From contig BEIP01000084.1 in the NCBI GenBank assembly GCA_002898955.1, positions 1 to 6,433 on the forward strand: DNA of 6,433 bases, given 5' to 3'. The stretch's first letter is position 1, and each line of letters begins with the position of its first letter. The translations under genes and the position numbers were made by a program. The DNA is from a bacterium HR39. Its GTDB lineage: Bacteria; Pseudomonadota; Alphaproteobacteria; Geminicoccales; Geminicoccaceae. A model generated the notes under the pieces. The model saw only the letters and a program-made list of their open reading frames with translations. It was not told the origin of the DNA and did no database searches. Below, piece by piece: positions 1 through 5,766 of this stretch.

Positions 1-1143
1 GCCGGAGGCCGTTTCCGCCGAGGCGTCCAGCTCCGTGCCGCCGGGCGCCTTCGCCCGCAGGCGCTCGAGGGACAGCGCGCCGTCCGGTGCGAGGCGCAGC
101 CGCAGATCCGCCCCGCGAAGCGGCAGCGACGGGATGCGCGCGTGCTCGGCCACGAGATGCACTTCCGCCGCGAGCCCGCGCAGCTCTCCGAGCGCGACGA
201 GGGATCCGGCCCCATCGAGGGCGAGCGCGGTGGCGGAGAGCTCCACGGCGAGATGCGGCGGCGTGCCGGGCCGCAGCCGGCCCGAGCCCGCGAGGGCGAG
301 ATCGCCCGCGGCGATCTGCAGGCGTTCGAACCGGAGCATCCCGTCTTCGCCCGCGAAGGCGGCGGCGACGGTGAGGGGAGCGGGGATCCGAGCGAGCAGG
401 GCGTCGATGCCGGAGACCGGCAGCAGGGCCACGAGGGGACGGAAACGCGCGAGCGCCGGCGGGTCGGCGGCCACGAGGCGCAGCTCGCCCGCCGGAGCCG
501 CCGCCGGCGTGCGCGGCAGCTCGCCGCGCAGGACGAGGCGCAGCAGCCGTCCGTCCGACCCGAGGTGGACGGCGACATCGAGCACGACGCGGCCCGGCCG
601 CTCCTCGCCGCCGCCGCGCAGGGACAGGAGCTGTCCGGCGAGACGGCCGCGCGCCTCGAAGGTGAAGCCGCCCTGCGGCCGGGACGTCCACTGCGCCTCC
701 AGCCCCGTCGCCTCGAGCGCGGTGCGCGGGTGACGCAGAAGGATGCGCCCGTCCACCACGGCCAGGTCCGCGGCCGGCGGTGGCGGAAGGGCCGCCGTCG
801 CATCGAGCGTGAGATCGGGGCGCACCAGCCGCACCCGTGCCGGACGCAGGTCGAGCCGGAGCAGCGCGGCGGCGTCGAGCACCAGGTCGATGCGGTCGGC
901 GCGCCCCGACAGGGTCGGGCCGGCGAGGCGCACCCGTGAGAGGGAGAGCTGGGGTCGGGGCAGCAGGTCGAGGCCGACGGGCCCGTCCACCGCGACCTGC
1001 ACCCCAAGATCGCGCGCAAGGCGCTGCGCGAGGGCCCGCGCCGCCGCCTCGCGGTCGACCAGCAGCAGCGCCGCGAGGGCGCCCGCGGCGAAGGTGGCGA
1101 GGAGCAGGAGGGCGAGGACGACGAGGACGACGAGCCGGCGCAC
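1..1143 (-). CDS. AsmA-family inner-membrane-anchored protein, N-terminal part (cut by window edge)
   Basis: The reverse strand is open without a stop from about 1428 down to base 1, where the gene leaves the window; 381 codons are visible. The product starts with an uncleaved-looking signal anchor (Arg-Arg then hydrophobic residues 4-28). An AsmA-like start follows: residues 45-75 read roughly LGVQVAVDGPVGLDLLPRPQ, then LSLSRVRLAGP. The rest is a long periplasmic stretch of alternating beta-like segments. AsmA/TamB-type proteins lie in the envelope, and several are implicated in outer-membrane lipid transport; the role of this one is unknown. I chose GTG at 1143 because GAGG lies 5 nt upstream. 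GTG at 1146 is nearly equivalent. An in-frame ATG at 1263 would add an Arg-rich hydrophilic leader of 40 residues and has no clear ribosome-binding site. The gene is divergent from the operon at 1404 and not obviously linked to it in function. Confidence 0.8.
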   Translation of the reverse strand, partial: MRRLVVLVVLALLLLATFAAGALAALLLVDREAAARALAQRLARDLGVQVAVDGPVGLDLLPRPQLSLSRVRLAGPTLSGRADRIDLVLDAAALLRLDLRPARVRLVRPDLTLDATAALPPPPAADLAVVDGRILLRHPRTALEATGLEAQWTSRPQGGFTFEARGRLAGQLLSLRGGGEERPGRVVLDVAVHLGSDGRLLRLVLRGELPRTPAAAPAGELRLVAADPPALARFRPLVALLPVSGIDALLARIPAPLTVAAAFAGEDGMLRFERLQIAAGDLALAGSGRLRPGTPPHLAVELSATALALDGAGSLVALGELRGLAAEVHLVAEHARIPSLPLRGADLRLRLAPDGALSLERLRAKAPGGTELDASAETASG

Positions 1144-1403
1144 CACCGCCTCGGCCGATGGTCGGCGCGGGCGACCGTCGCACCGCGCAGGCGAAGGGGT
1201 ATGCCCATCCACGCGATCTGTCGAGGACGGCAGGCACTCGCGGGCGGCCGTCGGCTTCCGCATTCGGGGCGCGGCTTCGACGCCGGATCCGGGTGAACCC
1301 CGTGTGCCGGGCCACCGTGGCGCTTGACGGCGCCTGGCGGTCCGTGCCAAAAATGGAACTGCAAGCAATCTTATGTCCGGGCCATCGCGAGGGGGGAAGC
1401 GGC
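1144..1403. promoter_or_regulatory. Divergent intergenic region with AT-rich patch
   Basis: These 260 bases separate the minus-strand AsmA gene from the plus-strand oxidase/reductase operon and should hold promoters for both. Most of it is as GC-rich as the genes. The exception is 1346-1376, which contains CCAAAAATGG and GCAAGCAATCTTATG and is clearly AT-richer. A TTGACG at 1324-1329 could be a -35 box, but the hexamers 17-18 bp downstream (CCAAAA, CAAAAA) are poor -10 matches. No FNR/NNR-type TTGAT-N4-ATCAA palindrome and no sigma-54 GG-N10-GC element was found by eye in this patch. Regulation of the operon is therefore unresolved. If the AsmA gene starts at ATG 1263, the true intergenic gap is 1264-1403. 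Confidence 0.35.
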
Positions 1404-1913
1404 ATGCAGCCGGTCGTCCTGATCATCACCGTACTGGCGATGGCGGCGATCGCCGCCGTCTTCGCCTGGGCCATCTGGGCGCCACCGGGCGCCGTCGATC
1501 CCGAGCGGGCCGAGCGCTGGCGCATCCGGACGATCGTCGCGCTCACGCTCGCCGGTGTCGTGCTCGCCGCAATGACGCTCGTGCCCTGGCCGCACGCGCC
1601 GCAGGCGGGGCCGACGCCGGGGATCGTCGTCCATGCGCGTGGATACCAGTGGTACTGGGAGCTCGACCGCGACACGGTCCCCGCCGGCACGCCGGTGACG
1701 TTTCTCGCCAGCACGGCTGACGTGACCCACGGTTTCGGCGTCGCCGATCCGCAGGGTCGGCTGCTGTTCCAGGTCCAGGTCATTCCGGGGTACGTGAGTC
1801 GGGTGGACTGGACGTTCGACCGGCCGGGAACCTATCGGGTCATCTGCCTCGAATACTGCGGCATCGCCCATCACGAGATGATGGGCCAGCTCACCGTCCA
1901 GCCGGGAGTCTGA
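1404..1913 (+). CDS. CuA-containing subunit II of a heme-copper oxidase / sNOR-like NO reductase
   Basis: The 169-residue protein is the electron-entry subunit: its binuclear CuA centre takes electrons from a periplasmic donor, typically cytochrome c, and passes them to subunit I. Two hydrophobic segments are visible (residues about 3-25 and 42-60). An aromatic stretch (ARGYQWYWEL, 78-87) and a cupredoxin domain follow. The CuA ligand set is complete: His109 in DVTHGF, then C148-x-E150-x-C152-x3-H156-x2-M159. The cupredoxin part resembles B-type (ba3-like) subunit II more than long A-type subunits, and no cytochrome c domain is fused to it. ATG 1404 is preceded by a strong purine-rich site (GGGGGGAAG, 1391-1399). 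This is the first gene of the operon, with subunit I directly downstream. By its neighbours it corresponds to the CuA subunit of the norSY (coxB2A2) cluster. That it serves NO rather than O2 reduction is inference from subunit I. Confidence 0.9.
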   Translation: MQPVVLIITVLAMAAIAAVFAWAIWAPPGAVDPERAERWRIRTIVALTLAGVVLAAMTLVPWPHAPQAGPTPGIVVHARGYQWYWELDRDTVPAGTPVTFLASTADVTHGFGVADPQGRLLFQVQVIPGYVSRVDWTFDRPGTYRVICLEYCGIAHHEMMGQLTVQPGV

Positions 1914-1919
1914 ACCATG
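1904..1919 (+). promoter_or_regulatory. Ribosome-binding site plus ATG pointing to the original start of subunit I
   Basis: GGGAG (1904-1908), inside the last codons of subunit II, sits 8 nt before ATG 1917. That is good spacing and position for the next gene of a compact operon. This ATG frame, however, reads only about 35 codons to a TGA near 2022. The subunit I frame begins right beside it, one frame away. The site suggests that translation of subunit I starts, or once started, here. Confidence 0.5.
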
Positions 1920-1993
1920 TCTCCACACCGGCCACTGCTCTCGCTGCGGACCGCGCGCGTGAGACCTCCACGCGCCTCGTTTACGGGACCCTG
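1917..1993 (+). other. Probable frameshifted N-terminal segment of subunit I
   Basis: Bases 1919-1993, read in the subunit I frame, encode a plausible N-terminus (VSTPATALAADRARE, then TSTRLVYGTLL) that runs straight into the first membrane helix. Nineteen of 25 third positions are G or C, which suits real coding here. No ATG, GTG or TTG occurs in that frame between the stop at 1720 and TTG 1994. The frame opened by ATG 1917 would have to move by -1 (one base missing, or two extra) to join it. Candidate places are TCTCC at 1920-1924 and the alternating CG run at 1952-1959. Possible explanations are a sequencing or assembly error, a real mutation, a programmed shift, or a true start at TTG 1994. 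Confidence 0.45.
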
Positions 1994-3379
1994 TTGCTCG
2001 CGGCCCTGGTCTTCCTGCTGCTGATGGTTTTCGGGCTGCTCATGCGCGCCGCCCAGGGCGGTCTCGTGGCCCTCGCGCCCGACCTGTTCTATCGCATCCT
2101 CACGGTCCACGGTGCCGGCATGGTGGGCACGGCGGGGCTGAGCGGGGCCGCCATCATGTGGTTCTTCGTGAACCGTCACGTGCCGTTGTCGCACGCCGTG
2201 TACGTCGCCTTCCTCGCCCTGTTCCTCGCCGGAGTGGTGTCGATCCTCGGTGCCGTGTTCGCGGGCGGTTTCGCCGGTGCGTGGACCTTCCTCTATCCAC
2301 TGCCGGCCGTCAGCGGCGGCGCCTGGGATCCCCTCGCGGCGGTCGTCTTCCTGCTGGGCTATGTCGCCATCGGCGTAGGGTTCCTGCTGCTCCATCTCGA
2401 CATCGGCAGGGCGTTGATCTCGGCCTGGGGCAGCATCCCGCGCGCCCTCGGCTGGCCCCTCGTCTTCGGCCGCGGCGGCGAGGCCCCACCGCCGACCGTG
2501 ATCGCCGCGATGGCGGTGACGATTTTCAACACCATCGGGATCGTGGTGGGGGCGGCGGTCCTGATCTCGAGCATCGTCAATCTCGTCTTCCCCGGCTTTG
2601 CGGTCGACGCGCTGCTGGCGAAGAACATGATCTACTTCTTCGGACATGTGTTCATCAACGCATCCATTTACATGGCTGTGATCGCCGTGTACGAAATCGT
2701 TCCGGAATATACGGGCATGCCGTGGAAGGCCACCCGTCTCTTCGCCGCGACCTGGAGCGTCGTCCTGCTGTTCGTGATGGCCGTCTATCCTCACCACCTG
2801 CTCCAGGACGTGCCTCTGCCGGGGTGGACGATGGTGGTGGGGCAGGTGCTGTCGTACTACTCGGGCATTCCCGTGATCGCGGTGACGGCGTGGTCGCTGC
2901 TCGTGTACCTGCGCCGGGCGCAGTCGCTCGCATGGGATCTGCCGCTCGCCCTTCTGGTGCTGGGCGTGGCCGGCTGGTCGGCGGGCGTGGTGCCGGCGGT
3001 GATCGACGCCATCGTCGCCGTGAACCGTGTCATGCACAACACGCTGTGGGTGCCCGGACACTTCCACACCTATCTGCTGCTCGGCGAAGTGGCCATGGCC
3101 TTCGGTTTCCTGCTCCGCCTCGCCGCCGGGGAACGGTTCCGTTCCTTCACCGGTTTCGACCGCACGGCGCTCGTCCTCTATCTGGCGGGCGGGATCGGGC
3201 TGGTCCTGACCTTCCTGATCTCGGGAGCCGCTTCCATCCCGCGCCGTTTCGCCGTCCACCTGCCCGACTGGCAGCCGCTCGCCCTGATCGGCGCGGTGGC
3301 CGCGTCGCTCACCGTCGCCGGCGCCCTGCTCGTGGTGCTGCGCGCACTGAGCTCGCCCCGGGCCCGGGAGGCTGCATGA
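1994..3379 (+). CDS. Heme-copper oxidase superfamily catalytic subunit I, sNOR-like (no active-site Tyr)
   Basis: This integral membrane protein carries the low-spin heme and the heme/CuB active site. At 461 residues from TTG 1994 it is almost all hydrophobic helices, about twelve. All six histidine ligands are present: His39 (LTVHGAGM) and His358 for the low-spin heme, His356 (VPGHFHTY) for the high-spin heme, and His218, His267 and His268 for CuB. The family's typical PRR motif appears at 416-418. The tyrosine cross-linked to a CuB histidine in O2-reducing enzymes is missing: the HPxxY position reads H218-V-F-I-N222, and the alternative cbb3 position, six residues before HH, is Val261. The GHxxxN...YPHH layout resembles B/C-type and NOR relatives. 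With CuA and SenC genes around it, the best fit is the CuA-type NO reductase sNOR (norSY/coxB2A2). A 'cbb3/ba3-type oxidase' label is the cautious alternative. TTG 1994 has a weak GGGA site 5 nt upstream but lies inside helix I, so the true start is probably near 1917 (frameshift). Confidence 0.88.
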   Translation: MLAALVFLLLMVFGLLMRAAQGGLVALAPDLFYRILTVHGAGMVGTAGLSGAAIMWFFVNRHVPLSHAVYVAFLALFLAGVVSILGAVFAGGFAGAWTFLYPLPAVSGGAWDPLAAVVFLLGYVAIGVGFLLLHLDIGRALISAWGSIPRALGWPLVFGRGGEAPPPTVIAAMAVTIFNTIGIVVGAAVLISSIVNLVFPGFAVDALLAKNMIYFFGHVFINASIYMAVIAVYEIVPEYTGMPWKATRLFAATWSVVLLFVMAVYPHHLLQDVPLPGWTMVVGQVLSYYSGIPVIAVTAWSLLVYLRRAQSLAWDLPLALLVLGVAGWSAGVVPAVIDAIVAVNRVMHNTLWVPGHFHTYLLLGEVAMAFGFLLRLAAGERFRSFTGFDRTALVLYLAGGIGLVLTFLISGAASIPRRFAVHLPDWQPLALIGAVAASLTVAGALLVVLRALSSPRAREAA

Positions 3380-3984
3380 GGTGGGCCCCGATCATCGCGA
3401 CCGTCGTCGCGGCGACGGGCGTCGTCGCGATGCTCGGTTGGGCGACCGACGGTTTCCGCGCGTTCACGGCCGAGGCCGCGCGGCGGCTCGCTGTGGTGGA
3501 GAGGTCGCCCGTGGTCCCGTCGGTGCGGGTCGAGACCATGGACGGGACGTGGATCACGGTCCCGCCCGTGGACGGCCGGGCGACGGTGGTGGAATTCGTC
3601 TACACGGGCTGTCCCACCATCTGTCGGGTCTCGGGTGAGGCCCTCGCCCGGCTGCGAGCACGGCTCGTGGAAACCGGGCTCGCCGGACGGGTGCTGATCG
3701 TCACCCTCTCCTTCGATCCGCAGACGGACACGCCGGAGTCCCTCGCCGACTGGGGGCGGCGGCACGGTGCCGACGGTCGCGTCTGGACCGTCGCGCGCCC
3801 GCGCCCGGCCGACCTGCCGGCACTCCTCGACGCGTACGGCATCGTGGTGATTCCCGACGGGGCCGGTGGCTGGGTGCACAACGCCGCCCTCCACGTGATC
3901 GATCCCTCCGGGCGCCTGCGTGCGATCCTCGACGTGGAGGACGTCCGCGGCGCCGAGGCGGCAGTGCGGGACGCGCTGGGGTGA
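3376..3984 (+). CDS. senC: SCO1/SenC-family copper chaperone
   Basis: The 202-residue protein is a membrane-anchored, periplasmic thioredoxin-fold chaperone of the SCO1/SenC/PrrC family, which delivers copper to, or reduces cysteines of, the CuA site of subunit II. It has an N-terminal anchor (residues 5-22) and the copper-binding C79-x3-C83 in FVYTGCPTIC. The third copper ligand is His168 in WVHNAALHVIDPSG, eight residues before Asp176 as usual in this family. LSFDPQTDTP (111-120) is the characteristic SCO strand/loop. ATG 3376 overlaps the subunit I stop (ATGA), with CGGGAG just upstream, so translation is probably coupled. Its place behind CuA and catalytic subunit genes fits maturation of this particular enzyme and matches senC in the norSY-senC-orf1 cluster. 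Confidence 0.9.
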   Translation: MRWAPIIATVVAATGVVAMLGWATDGFRAFTAEAARRLAVVERSPVVPSVRVETMDGTWITVPPVDGRATVVEFVYTGCPTICRVSGEALARLRARLVETGLAGRVLIVTLSFDPQTDTPESLADWGRRHGADGRVWTVARPRPADLPALLDAYGIVVIPDGAGGWVHNAALHVIDPSGRLRAILDVEDVRGAEAAVRDALG

Positions 3985-4784
3985 ACCGCCGGCGACGCGT
4001 CCTCGCCGCCCTGGCTCTGGTCGCCGTGGCGGCGCTGCTGCGGGAGCCGCTGGAGGCCCGACTTGCGACCCACGTGCTGGCGCAGATGCCGTTGCTCGTT
4101 GCCGCCGGTGTCATCCTCGCCCCCTGCTTCGACGTCCTGGACGGGGAGTGGAACCGGGGCGGGACGGCGGCGCTGGTGGTGGCGGCGGGTTGTCTGGCCG
4201 TGTGGATGCTGCCGCGCTCGGTCGACGCCGCCCTGCGCGATCCCGTCGCGGAACTCGCCAAGTTCGCGAGCCTGCCGGTGCTGGGCGGGGCGCCGCTGGC
4301 GCTCGGGGTGCGGCGTGCGCCGCCGTTGCTGCGCGCCTTTCTCGCCGCCCAGGCGGTCGCCATGTGTGGGGTACTGGCCTTCCTCTACACCCACGCGCCC
4401 GTTCGTCTCTGCAACGGGTACACGGAGGAGGCGCAGCGGGAACTGGGCATCGGCTTCCTCGCCCTCGGCCTCGCCCTGGCATTCGCCTTCGTGCTGCCGC
4501 TGTTCGACGCGCCCGACCGTCCGGCCGCCCCGTCCGGCCCGACCGGCATCGATGCCGGGGGCGCTGCCGGGAAGTCCGCCGACGATACCTGCCCTGTGTC
4601 GACGGTGTGCGAGATCGCAGGTTCCGCCAGCCCACCCTCTGTCTGCGCGAAGTCGACGGGCGGGAGCGGCCGGAGGGGGACACCGGGGTGTTGGTCGGGG
4701 CGGGCGGATTCGAACCGCCGACCTGCTGCACCCAAAGCAGCCGCGCTACCAGCCTGCGCTACGCCCCGCCACCGGCGAAGGTAG
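3981..4784 (+). CDS. Multi-span membrane protein, orf1 of the sNOR-like cluster (3' end uncertain)
   Basis: GTG 3981 overlaps the senC stop (GTGA), so the gene is translationally coupled and the last of the operon. Residues 1-175 form about five or six membrane segments (roughly 7-20, 31-50, 61-77, 92-109, 118-136, 155-174). Visible polar features include His31-x3-Gln35-Met36, MLPRSVDAALRDP (76-88) and RLCNGYTEEAQRELG (142-156). These faintly recall CtaG/caa3-assembly membrane proteins, so a role in copper insertion or assembly is a guess. The position matches orf1 behind senC in the sNOR clusters of ammonia oxidisers. From about residue 180 the sequence becomes low-complexity Pro/Gly/Ala-rich. 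Residues 238-263 are merely the antisense reading of tRNA-Pro. The true protein is likely shorter, or the original stop has been lost; the frame itself ends at TAG 4782-4784. Confidence 0.65.
   Translation: MNRRRRVLAALALVAVAALLREPLEARLATHVLAQMPLLVAAGVILAPCFDVLDGEWNRGGTAALVVAAGCLAVWMLPRSVDAALRDPVAELAKFASLPVLGGAPLALGVRRAPPLLRAFLAAQAVAMCGVLAFLYTHAPVRLCNGYTEEAQRELGIGFLALGLALAFAFVLPLFDAPDRPAAPSGPTGIDAGGAAGKSADDTCPVSTVCEIAGSASPPSVCAKSTGGSGRRGTPGCWSGRADSNRRPAAPKAAALPACATPRHRRR
4692..4768 (-). tRNA. tRNA-Pro (anticodon TGG)
   Basis: The reverse strand folds into a complete 77-nt cloverleaf. The acceptor stem pairs CGGGGCG with CGCCCCG; the 4-bp D stem is GCGC/GCGC; the anticodon stem is GCTGC/GCAGC around the loop TTTGGGT. 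The T arm is GGCGG-TTCGAAT-CCGCC, followed by discriminator A and an encoded CCA (4692-4694). The anticodon TGG reads proline CCN codons, and the CGGGGCG acceptor start is typical of bacterial tRNA-Pro. It lies on the strand opposite the flanking genes and overlaps the 3' tail of the ORF that starts at 3981. No obvious T-rich terminator follows it. Confidence 0.96.
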
Positions 4785-4806
4785 TCGGGCCGGCTGCAAC
4801 CCGCAA
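4778..4806 (-). promoter_or_regulatory. Sigma-70-type promoter of tRNA-Pro
   Basis: On the minus strand, TTGCGG (4801-4806) and TACCTT (4778-4783) are separated by exactly 17 bp. The -10 box ends 9 nt before the first tRNA base at 4768, so transcription would start within a few bases of the mature 5' end. Matches to TTGACA and TATAAT are partial, but spacing and position are right for a tRNA promoter. Confidence 0.6.
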
Positions 4807-4900
4807 CGGGACGGAAGACCGTCCGGCCGGCGGTCCTGCGGCGTGCCTTGTCCGGCCGCCCGGTAGGGCCCATGCTTCCGCCGGGGGAAGGGACGGAGCG

Positions 4901-5758
4901 ATGCGCACGGACCGACGCGGCAGTCTCGGCCTCCTCGCCGCCGGCGCGGTGTTCCCTCTGGTGCGCCCGCCGCGCAGCCGCGAGCTGCGCTTCGGCCTCA
5001 CGCCCGTGGTGCTCGACGACGACCGGGTGCTCATGGAGGGGCTCGAAGGGTATCTGCGCCGGGTAACCAACTTCGACGTGCTGATCGTGCGCCGGCGCAC
5101 CTATCAGGAGATCACCACCCTGCTGCTGGCCGGCCAGCTCGATGCGGCGTGGATCTGCGGCTATCCCTTCGTCCAGTTCCGCGACCGGCTGGAGCTGGTG
5201 GCGGTGCCGCTCTGGCGCGGCCGACCCCTCTACCGCTCCTACGTGATCGTACCCGCGGACGGCACCGCCGAGCGGCTTTCCGATCTGCGTGGCACCGTCC
5301 ACGCCTTCTCCGATCCCGATTCCAACTCCGGCTGGCTCGCCACCACCGCCGAACTGGTGCGCCGCGGCGAGGAGCCGGGCCGCTTCTTCCGCCACGTGTT
5401 CTTCACCTACGCCCATCGCAAGGTGGCCCGCGCGGTGGCGGCGCGGCTCGCCGACGGCGGCAGCATCGACGGCTACGTCTTCGAGGTGCTGCGCGAGGTG
5501 GAGCCGGAGCTCGCGGCCCGCTGTCGGGTGCTGCGCCGCTCGCCGCTGTTCGGCTTTCCGCCGGTGGCCTGCCGGCGGCTCGACGCCGGTTCGGAACCGG
5601 TGCTGCGGCTGCGCGAGGCGCTGCTGGCGATGGCGGAGGAGCCCGACGGGCGGGCGGTGCTCGCCCACCTGCGCCTCGACGGCTTCACCGCCGGCACGCC
5701 GGACCTGTTCGGCTCCATCGCCGCCAACGCGCGGCTGGTGGCACGGGCGCTCGGCTGA
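4901..5758 (+). CDS. PhnD-like periplasmic substrate-binding protein (phosphate/phosphite/phosphonate family)
   Basis: The 285-residue protein is a type 2 periplasmic binding protein of the PhnD-like family. It begins with a short positively charged, Tat-like leader (TDRRGSLGLLAAGAVF, residues 3-18). The mature fold starts at ELRFGLTPVV (28-37). Family hallmarks are LLLAGQLDAAWICGYPFV (74-91) and HAFSDPDSNSGWL (134-146), where DPxSxSG is the usual oxyanion-binding loop. ATG 4901 has AAGGGA about 7 nt and GGAG 2 nt upstream. No permease or ATPase gene is adjacent; instead a membrane sensor gene starts 8 bp after the stop. Relatives such as AioX (arsenite sensing with AioS/AioR) and the PhnD-like part of TtrS act as sensors, so a signalling role is likely. 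The ligand cannot be told from sequence. Cysteines are at 86, 208 and 224. Confidence 0.85.
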   Translation: MRTDRRGSLGLLAAGAVFPLVRPPRSRELRFGLTPVVLDDDRVLMEGLEGYLRRVTNFDVLIVRRRTYQEITTLLLAGQLDAAWICGYPFVQFRDRLELVAVPLWRGRPLYRSYVIVPADGTAERLSDLRGTVHAFSDPDSNSGWLATTAELVRRGEEPGRFFRHVFFTYAHRKVARAVAARLADGGSIDGYVFEVLREVEPELAARCRVLRRSPLFGFPPVACRRLDAGSEPVLRLREALLAMAEEPDGRAVLAHLRLDGFTAGTPDLFGSIAANARLVARALG

Positions 5759-5766
5759 GGCGGACC

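Noticed and set aside
35..1327. Several long plus-strand open frames across the first 1.3 kb
   Set aside because: Their products are Arg/Ala/Ser/Pro-rich without any domain. The minus strand here gives a coherent AsmA-type protein with a signal anchor, so the plus-strand frames are GC-rich shadows.
1871..3259. Long minus-strand open frame (462 codons) opposite subunit I
   Set aside because: The product is a charged, His/Gln/Glu/Arg-rich mirror of the membrane-protein codons on the plus strand, where all metal ligands of subunit I are intact.
1404..3379. Ordinary A-type (aa3) cytochrome c oxidase
   Set aside because: Subunit I lacks the HPEVY motif and its tyrosine, subunit II is short, and no subunit III or CtaG/Cox11 set of A-type operons is present.
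4692..4768. tRNA 3' end as a phage or island attachment site
   Set aside because: No integrase gene and no second copy of the tRNA 3' end is visible in the window.
4817..4835. Inverted repeat GACCG-t-CCGG / CCGG-CGGTC as a terminator
   Set aside because: It has no loop, carries a bulge and has no T-run on either side. It lies upstream of the tRNA promoter on that strand, and similar GTCCGGCCG strings nearby look like GC-rich coincidence.
4518..4858. Recurring GTCCGGCC strings (4519, 4532, 4821, 4850) as a dispersed repeat
   Set aside because: Only 8-9 bases are shared, spacing is irregular and the background is very GC-rich; there is no evidence for a functional repeat.
3920..4900. N-terminal extension of the binding-protein frame back to 3920
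   Set aside because: The frame is merely open. It overlaps senC, orf1 and the tRNA, while ATG 4901 has a ribosome-binding site and is followed by a leader sequence.
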